Part shown: piece by piece, positions 58,501 to 64,000 of the stretch | Layout: each line of letters begins with the position of its first letter | Numbering within the stretch: the stretch's first letter is position 1 | NCBI RefSeq assembly: GCF_030532325.1 | Contig: NZ_JAUNLS010000016.1 | Span: 1-64,000 of the forward strand | Origin: Corynebacterium sp. | GTDB lineage: Bacteria; Actinomycetota; Actinomycetes; Mycobacteriales; Mycobacteriaceae | Reading direction: 5' to 3' | DNA length: 64,000 nt | The notes under the pieces: model-generated | What the model saw: the letters and a program-made list of their open reading frames with translations, nothing else | Told to the model about the DNA's origin: nothing | Databases searched by the model: none | Program-made: the position numbers and the translations under genes

Positions 58501-59748
58501 ATGATTTTTGACGCGCTCGACGCCACCCCCATGGTCCTGGCAGCAGGCGATTCCGACTACAAGCCCTCGTTGGTCTCCTTCGCCTGGATCATGGCCGCGG
58601 CCCTGCTCGCGCCACTGTTGTCCCACATGTTCGGCAAGAAGCTGCCCGCCGTGGCCCTGCTAATTTTCCTCGGCATGATCATCGGCCCCTCGGTCCTCGG
58701 CCTGGCCAGCGATGACCCCGGCATCGGCATGCTTAAAGAGCTCGGCGTCGGCGCGCTCTTCCTGCTCGCCGGCTTCGAAATCGAAATCAGCACTCTCAAG
58801 TCCAAGCAAGCCCTCAACGGCCTGACCACCTGGCTTATCTGCATGCTCGCCTGCATGGCCGGCGCCTACTTCATCATGGATGACATCCCGGGCGCCATCG
58901 TCATGGCCATCGCCCTGACCTCCACCGCGCTGGGCACCATCACGCCGATGCTCAAGCAGGACAAGCTCCTGGGCACCACCGTCGGCGAATCCGTCATGAT
59001 TCACGGCGCCATCGGCGAGATCGCGCCCATTACCGCCATGGCCCTGCTCCTGGGTACCCGCTCCACGCTGACTACCATGTTCATCATCCTGGCCTTCCTC
59101 ATCATCGCGGTGGGGGTGGCAATTATGCCGCGGGCCATCGTCACCATCGTGCCCTGGGTCAAGAACGCCTTCCTCTCCTCCGCGGGCTCCACCAACCAAA
59201 CCATCCTGCGCCTCATCGTGCTCATCCTGGCCATCCTCATGGCGGTCACCGCTGTCTTCGAGCTTGACATCGTCCTCGGCGCCTTCGCCGCGGGCATCAT
59301 CCTCAACCGCATCATCCCCGACGAGTTTCACAAGGGCCTGGAAAACCGCCTCGACGTGCTCTTTTACTCCATGCTCATCCCCGTGTTCTTCGTGGTCTCC
59401 GGCATGTCCATCGATTGGCGAGTCATCGTGGACAACCCCCTCAAGGTCCTCGGCGTGCCCGTGCTCATCTTGGTCACCCGCGGCCTGCCCGTCTTCCTGC
59501 GCGAAAACCTCCCCCACAACGGCTCGAACATGGAGACCACCCGCGAGCGCCTCCAGGTGGCTCTCTACGCCGCAACGGGCCTGCCCATCATCGTCGCGGT
59601 GATGACCTTGGCCGTGGATTCTGGCATTCTGGATGCAGAGACCTCGTCTATTTTCATCGCCGGCGGCGCGCTGACCGTGGCCATCTTCCCGCTACTGTCC
59701 AGCCTGGTCCGCGGCAAAGAACCAGTTCCCACGGAGCCCAAGAAGTGA
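58501..59748 (+). CDS. CPA2-type cation/proton antiporter
   Basis: 415 residues with about twelve helices and Kef/NhaS3-like motifs: GMIIGPSVLGL, LKELGVGALFLLAGFEIEI (membrane-embedded Glu/Asp), ALTSTALGTITPML, and IVLGAFAAGIILNR. No C-terminal TrkA-N domain, so nucleotide gating is not expected. Function: sodium or potassium/proton exchange for pH and salt balance. The ATG has no strong ribosome site. A GTGA overlap joins it to the next gene. Confidence 0.88.
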   Translation: MIFDALDATPMVLAAGDSDYKPSLVSFAWIMAAALLAPLLSHMFGKKLPAVALLIFLGMIIGPSVLGLASDDPGIGMLKELGVGALFLLAGFEIEISTLKSKQALNGLTTWLICMLACMAGAYFIMDDIPGAIVMAIALTSTALGTITPMLKQDKLLGTTVGESVMIHGAIGEIAPITAMALLLGTRSTLTTMFIILAFLIIAVGVAIMPRAIVTIVPWVKNAFLSSAGSTNQTILRLIVLILAILMAVTAVFELDIVLGAFAAGIILNRIIPDEFHKGLENRLDVLFYSMLIPVFFVVSGMSIDWRVIVDNPLKVLGVPVLILVTRGLPVFLRENLPHNGSNMETTRERLQVALYAATGLPIIVAVMTLAVDSGILDAETSSIFIAGGALTVAIFPLLSSLVRGKEPVPTEPKK

Positions 59749-60356
59749 ACGATTACCTGCGGCTTTCCGACGCCGACCGCACCGACGCCATCAACCAACT
59801 CGCCCGCGCCGTAGGCGAGGGGCGCCTGAGCATGGAGGAGTTCGAGGAGCGCTCCGACGACGTCATGCGCGCCACCACCCGCCGCGAACTCCTCCCCCTG
59901 TTCAGGGACATCCCCGCACCCACCACCACCGAGATCAAGGTCTACTCCCAGGGCGAGGTCGAGCGCGCCTACCAGGCCTCCCGCAAGCCGCGCCTGGCGT
60001 TTACGCTGACCGGATCCATCGCCTTGACCTTCGGCTCGATTGCCGCGTTTGCCGCCTCCACCAGCGCAGGAGTGGGCGCCGCGCTCGCGGGCGTGGGCCT
60101 GCTCTTCCTCATCCCCGTGCTGTGGATCATGGCCTACCTGGCCAAGATCGGCCCCGCCTCCTGGTACCAGCCCTCCCCGCGCCAGATCGAGCGCCAGAAG
60201 CGGCGCGAGCTGCAGGCAGCCACCGCGCACGAGCGCGCGCAGATGAAGGCGTTGGAGCAGGCGCAGTGGGCGGAGAGGCGTCGCCAAGCCAGCGAAATCA
60301 CGGGCGAGGCGATGAATCTGGCAAAACGCAAGCTCGATCAGTGGAACAAGAAGTAA
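59745..60356 (+). CDS. DUF1707 (SHOCT-like) small membrane protein
   Basis: 203 residues from GTG 59745, overlapping the antiporter stop as GTGA; a longer in-frame start inside the antiporter is not needed. DUF1707 signature LRLSDADRTDAINQLARAVGEGRLSMEEFEERSDDVMRATTRREL is at the N-terminus (split at residues 5-48), then two hydrophobic segments (about 80-125) and a basic, charged C-terminal helix. It is probably a partner or regulator of the antiporter, judged by overlap only. Confidence 0.85.
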   Translation: MNDYLRLSDADRTDAINQLARAVGEGRLSMEEFEERSDDVMRATTRRELLPLFRDIPAPTTTEIKVYSQGEVERAYQASRKPRLAFTLTGSIALTFGSIAAFAASTSAGVGAALAGVGLLFLIPVLWIMAYLAKIGPASWYQPSPRQIERQKRRELQAATAHERAQMKALEQAQWAERRRQASEITGEAMNLAKRKLDQWNKK

Positions 60357-60378
60357 TGCAGGTGGCAGAATATTCTGC

Positions 60379-61608
60379 ATGACTACACCTAAGCGCCGCA
60401 TTTTTGACCAGTCCGCCAAACTCAAGGGAGTCGCCTACGACATCCGTGGCGAGGTCTCTGCGGAGGCGGAGCGAATGGAGCTTGACGGGCATAGCATCCT
60501 CAAGCTCAACACCGGAAACCCAGCCGTGTTTGGTTTTGACGCCCCCGACGTCATCATGCGCGACATGATTGCGGCGTTGCCCACCTCGCAGGGCTACTCC
60601 ACGTCCAAGGGCATCATCCCTGCCCGCAGGGCCATCGTCACCCGCTACGAGCTGGAGGATTTCCCGCACTTCGACGTCAACGACGTCTACCTGGGCAACG
60701 GCGTCTCCGAGCTGATCTCCATGGTTACTCAGGCGCTGCTTGACGACGGCGACGAGGTACTCATCCCCGCCCCCGACTACCCGCTGTGGACCGCCGCGAC
60801 CTCCCTAGCCGGCGGCACTCCGGTGCACTACCTGTGCGATGAAGAAGATGACTGGAACCCCTCCATCGAGGACATCCGCTCCAAGGTGACGGAGAAGACC
60901 AAGGCCATCGTGGTCATCAACCCCAACAACCCCACCGGCGCTGTCTACTCGCGCGAGACCCTGCAGCAGATCGTGGACGTGGCCCGCGAGTACAACCTGC
61001 TCATCCTCGCCGATGAGATCTATGACCGGATTCTGTACGACGGCGCCAAGCACATCTCCATTGCCTCCCTCGCCCCGGATCTGCTCACGGTGACCTTCAA
61101 CGGCCTGTCCAAGGCCTACCGCGTGGCGGGCTACCGCGCGGGCTGGATGGTGCTCACCGGCCCGAAGTCCCACGCCCGCGGCTTCATCGAGGGCTTGGAC
61201 CTTTTGGCCGGCACCCGCCTGTGCCCCAACGTTCCGGCGCAGCACGCCATCCAGGTGGCCCTGGGCGGGCGCCAGTCCATCTACGAGCTCACCGGGGAGG
61301 GCGGGCGCCTGCTCAAGCAGCGCAACATCGCCTACCAGAAGCTCAATGAGATCCCGGGTGTCTCGGTGACCAAGCCGATGGGCGCGCTCTACTGCTTCCC
61401 GCGCCTGGACCCGAACGTCTACGAGATCCACGACGATTCCAAGCTCATGCTCGACATCCTGCGCGCGGAGAAGATCCTCATGGTGCAGGGCACCGGCTTC
61501 AACTGGCCCACCCCGGATCACTTCCGCGTGGTCACGCTGCCGTGGGCCTCCCAGCTGGAGAACGCCATCGAGCGCCTGGGCAACTTCCTGGTCAGCTACA
61601 AGCAGTAG
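60379..61608 (+). CDS. alaT: AlaT-type alanine/aspartate aminotransferase
   Basis: 409 residues, fold type I PLP enzyme. The PLP Lys lies in TFNGLSKAYRVAGYRAG, and NPNNPTGAVYS and LADEIYDRILYDG are the substrate and cofactor loops. The N-terminus (KGVAYDIRGEVSAEAERME) is characteristic of the AlaT group, which makes alanine from pyruvate with glutamate. Single gene between the DUF1707 gene and yibE/F; it ends 4 nt before the latter, so the two may be co-transcribed. Confidence 0.92.
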   Translation: MTTPKRRIFDQSAKLKGVAYDIRGEVSAEAERMELDGHSILKLNTGNPAVFGFDAPDVIMRDMIAALPTSQGYSTSKGIIPARRAIVTRYELEDFPHFDVNDVYLGNGVSELISMVTQALLDDGDEVLIPAPDYPLWTAATSLAGGTPVHYLCDEEDDWNPSIEDIRSKVTEKTKAIVVINPNNPTGAVYSRETLQQIVDVAREYNLLILADEIYDRILYDGAKHISIASLAPDLLTVTFNGLSKAYRVAGYRAGWMVLTGPKSHARGFIEGLDLLAGTRLCPNVPAQHAIQVALGGRQSIYELTGEGGRLLKQRNIAYQKLNEIPGVSVTKPMGALYCFPRLDPNVYEIHDDSKLMLDILRAEKILMVQGTGFNWPTPDHFRVVTLPWASQLENAIERLGNFLVSYKQ

Positions 61609-61612
61609 CAGA

Positions 61613-62827
61613 ATGCCTCACCATTCCGCCCCGCGCCCGGAGCCGTGGCGCGCCATCCTCCTGGGATTCCTTGGCCTGATGCTCCTGGCCACCCTCATCG
61701 GGCTGGTTCTCCTGCGCCCCAGCAGCGCGATCAGCGAGCACACCACCGAGGAGTTCCGGCAGACCTACGCGCTCAACCACCCGCAGGTCACCGGCACCGT
61801 CACCCAGGTGGATCACCAGCTGTGCACCGATCCGCACACCGGCCAGGCCTTCGATAGCCCGCCGCTCATCCCAGCCGGGGAGACCGGCGAGGGCTCCTGC
61901 ACCCGCGCGCTGGTGGACATCACCTCCGGGGCCAACGCGGGTAAGAAAACCCAGCTGGTCTTCTACGGCCTGCCCAGCGATCCCACACTGAGCGCCGGCG
62001 AGGAGATCCTGCTCAACGAGTCAGCGGAGGCCTACACCTTTGCCGATTACTCCCGCGGCGGCAACCTCGCGCTGTGGGCCGTGTTGGCGGCGATTGTCAT
62101 CGTGGGCTTCGCGGCCTGGCACGGGCTGCGCGCCCTGCTGGGGCTGGGGCTAAGCCTGGCGGCCGTGTTCTACTATCTCATCCCTTCCTTGGTCAGCGGG
62201 CATGCCCCGCTGCTGGTGGGCGTGGTCACCACCGCCGCCATCCTCTTCGTAGCAGTGCCCCTGGTGCACGGCCTCAACTGGAAGTCCGCCTCCGCGCTCG
62301 GCGGCGCCCTCCTGGCACTAGGGGCGGCGGCGGGGTTGACGTGGGCGTCGATAAGCAGCACGGCGTTGCAGGGCTCCAGCTCCGAGGACAACCTCAAGCT
62401 GCTGCTCTACCTGCCGGGAATTCCCGTGGTGGGCGTGCTGGCCTGCGGTTTCCTCATCGGCGCGCTGGGCAGCCTCAACGACATCGCCGTGGCGCAGGCC
62501 TCGACGGTCACGGAGCTGCACGCCGCCGACCCCACGCTGAAGCCCGGGCAGCTCTTCTCCTCGGCGATGAAGGTGGGCCGCGATCACATCGCCTCCATGG
62601 TCTACACCATCGTGCTGACCTATACCGGCGCCTCGCTGCCGCTGCTCATCCTCATCTCCGCCGCCGAGCGCCCCGCCGCGCAGATCCTCAGCAGCGATCT
62701 GGTGGCCACCGAGGTACTGCGCTCGCTCACCGGCGCGATGGCGCTGACCCTGGCCGTGCCGCTGAGCACCGCGATCGCCGCGTTTACGATGCGCTCTCCT
62801 GCAGGCTGCGCCCGAGCGCCTCGATAG
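61613..62827 (+). CDS. YibE/F-like membrane protein
   Basis: 404 residues: one N-terminal helix, an exported domain (about 45-145) with GKKTQLVFYGLP, then about seven helices with the YibE/F pattern LIGALGSLNDIAVAQASTVTEL. The end GTITPML-like regulation is absent. Its last 44 nt overlap the 3' end of the convergent ugd, and the final residues MRSPAGCARAPR look improvised, as if the original end was replaced. Function unknown. Confidence 0.8.
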   Translation: MPHHSAPRPEPWRAILLGFLGLMLLATLIGLVLLRPSSAISEHTTEEFRQTYALNHPQVTGTVTQVDHQLCTDPHTGQAFDSPPLIPAGETGEGSCTRALVDITSGANAGKKTQLVFYGLPSDPTLSAGEEILLNESAEAYTFADYSRGGNLALWAVLAAIVIVGFAAWHGLRALLGLGLSLAAVFYYLIPSLVSGHAPLLVGVVTTAAILFVAVPLVHGLNWKSASALGGALLALGAAAGLTWASISSTALQGSSSEDNLKLLLYLPGIPVVGVLACGFLIGALGSLNDIAVAQASTVTELHAADPTLKPGQLFSSAMKVGRDHIASMVYTIVLTYTGASLPLLILISAAERPAAQILSSDLVATEVLRSLTGAMALTLAVPLSTAIAAFTMRSPAGCARAPR

Positions 62828-64000
62828 TCCAGCCAGCCTCACGCCACTGAGCGACGCCCAACACGTTGCGCCCGTCAATAATGTGGCGGTTGCTCACCAG
62901 CTCGGCGGTGGCGGCGGGATCAAGCTCGCGGAATTCCTGCCATTCGGTGGCAAGAATGACCAGTTCGCTCTCGGTGAGCGCCTCGCTGGCCGAGTCCGCG
63001 TAGTTGAGCGTGGGGAAGACCTTGCGGGCGTTATCCATGCCCTGCGGGTCGAAGACGGTGACCGCCGCGCCGGCCAGGGAGAGCGAGCCGGCCACCGAGA
63101 GCGCGGGCGAGTCGCGCACGTCGTCAGAGTTGGGCTTAAACGCGCAGCCCAGCACGGTGACCCGGCGGCCCAGCAGGGAGCCGGCGAAGGCATTCTTGGC
63201 CATCTCCACCATGCGGTCGCGGCGGCGCATGTTGATGGCGTCGACCTCGCGCAGGAAGGTCAGGGCCTGGTCCGCGCCCAGCTCGCCGGCACGCGCCATG
63301 AACGCGCGGATGTCCTTGGGCAGGCAGCCGCCGCCAAAGCCCAGGCCGGCCCCTAAGAACTTGCGGCCGATGCGCTCGTCGTGGCCGATGGCGTCGGCAA
63401 GCTTGACCACATCCGCGCCCGCAATCTCGCAGATCTCCGAGACCGCGTTGATGAAGGAGATCTTGGTGGCCAGAAAGGCGTTGGCGGAGACCTTGACCAG
63501 CTCGGCGGTTTGCAGGTCGGTGACGATGAACGGGGTGCCGGTGCTCAGCGGCTGGGAGTAGATCTCGCGGGCGGTTTCCTCGGCGCGGCGGGCGCGCTCG
63601 GGCTCGGCGGGCACGCCCAGCACGATGCGATCCGGGGTGATGGTGTCCTTGACGGCGTAGCCCTCGCGCAGGAACTCCGGGTTCCAGGCGATGGTCACGG
63701 TGGTCTCCGGCCCGGCCAGGGAATCGGCCAGCTCTTGCAGCTCGGCAGCGGTGCCCACCGGCACGGTGGACTTGCCCAGGATGAGGTGCTCGCCATCAAG
63801 ACGGGGCACGAGCTCGGTGATGACCGCGCGCACGTAGGTGAGATCCGCGGCGTAGGAGCCGTGACGCTGCGGGGTGCCCACGCCGAGGAAGTGCACGTGG
63901 GCGAACTCCGCGGCGGCGTCGTAGCTGGTGCTAAAACCCAGGCGCCCGGCGCTAATGTTGCGCTCGAGTACCTCGGGCAGCCCGGGCTCGTAGAAGGGCA
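62784..64000 (-). CDS. ugd: UDP-glucose 6-dehydrogenase (5' end outside window)
   Basis: Open minus-strand frame running off the right edge; only the N-terminal part before PFYEPGLPEVLERN is missing. HFLGVGTPQ (NAD-domain end), VSANAFLATKISFINAVSEI and catalytic Cys in GLGFGGGCLPKDIRAF are intact; VLGCAFKPNSDDVRDSPAL follows. The enzyme oxidises UDP-glucose to UDP-glucuronate for cell-surface polysaccharide. The 3' end overlaps the convergent YibE/F gene by 44 nt. Confidence 0.93.
   Translation of the reverse strand, partial: PFYEPGLPEVLERNISAGRLGFSTSYDAAAEFAHVHFLGVGTPQRHGSYAADLTYVRAVITELVPRLDGEHLILGKSTVPVGTAAELQELADSLAGPETTVTIAWNPEFLREGYAVKDTITPDRIVLGVPAEPERARRAEETAREIYSQPLSTGTPFIVTDLQTAELVKVSANAFLATKISFINAVSEICEIAGADVVKLADAIGHDERIGRKFLGAGLGFGGGCLPKDIRAFMARAGELGADQALTFLREVDAINMRRRDRMVEMAKNAFAGSLLGRRVTVLGCAFKPNSDDVRDSPALSVAGSLSLAGAAVTVFDPQGMDNARKVFPTLNYADSASEALTESELVILATEWQEFRELDPAATAELVSNRHIIDGRNVLGVAQWREAGWTIEALGRSLQESAS

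Noticed and set aside
58019-58504. Small frames (about 70-78 codons) in the palindromic element and beside it
   Set aside because: Very basic, no ribosome site, overlap inverted repeats; better explained as non-coding.

Overview
The window looks like a chromosomal segment of a Corynebacterium (Actinobacteria). It is GC-rich and dense with genes, and the gene order is typical of that genus: purA - fba - GH76 - TrmH - pyrE - rhodanese - clpB, and ald - hspR - dnaJ - grpE - dnaK. HspR-type HAIR operators precede clpB and dnaK, and DtxR-like iron boxes precede two iron-siderophore ABC systems. Genus is an inference from family and order; the species cannot be read from the sequence alone. No tRNA, rRNA, CRISPR array, prophage or transposase was recognised.

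Layout. 1-4144: a giant secreted surface protein (minus strand, cut by the left edge) with Ig-like, Rib-type and calcium-binding TSP3-like repeats, preceded by a long AT-rich upstream region. 4.8-17.5 kb: housekeeping genes (purA, fba, pyrE, a TrmH methyltransferase, a GH76 glycosidase, a rhodanese) mixed with envelope proteins (two tandem LppP/LprE-like lipoproteins, an FUSC protein, a membrane-anchored acidic protein). 17.5-21.6 kb: clpB under two HAIR sites and a tandem double TetR-like regulator. 21.8-26.5 kb: a complete osmoprotectant-type ABC importer and a GltS-like glutamate symporter. 26.8-30.4 kb: a divergent flavohemoglobin-like protein, a nitrilase-family hydrolase, and a two-gene cassette with a WXG-like/DUF1023 hydrolase. 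30.4-37 kb: two long palindromic repeats, then ald and the dnaK-grpE-dnaJ-hspR heat-shock cluster. 37-42 kb: a secreted protein with a C-terminal membrane anchor and a divergent siderophore ABC system. 42-48 kb: a probable short leader peptide, putA, an AI-2E family transporter, an MTA/SAH-nucleosidase-like protein and a third palindromic repeat. 48-55 kb: a second iron ABC operon and a heterodimeric ABC exporter. 55-64 kb: an EtfD-like membrane iron-sulfur protein, a large non-coding palindromic element, a cation/proton antiporter, a DUF1707 protein, an AlaT-type aminotransferase, a YibE/F membrane protein and UDP-glucose dehydrogenase (cut by the right edge).

How the genes work together. 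Proteostasis (ClpB, DnaK, GrpE, DnaJ) appears to form one HspR/HAIR regulon, with the repressor hspR encoded in the same cluster. Two separate ABC systems serve iron uptake, each with a DtxR-like box at its promoter. Most intergenic regions are short. The exceptions hold the most unusual content: a 453-bp element with 61-nt inverted ends (57848-58300), and a family of three long stem-loops that keep their fold while their sequence changes (30497-30587, 30650-30742, 48043-48133).
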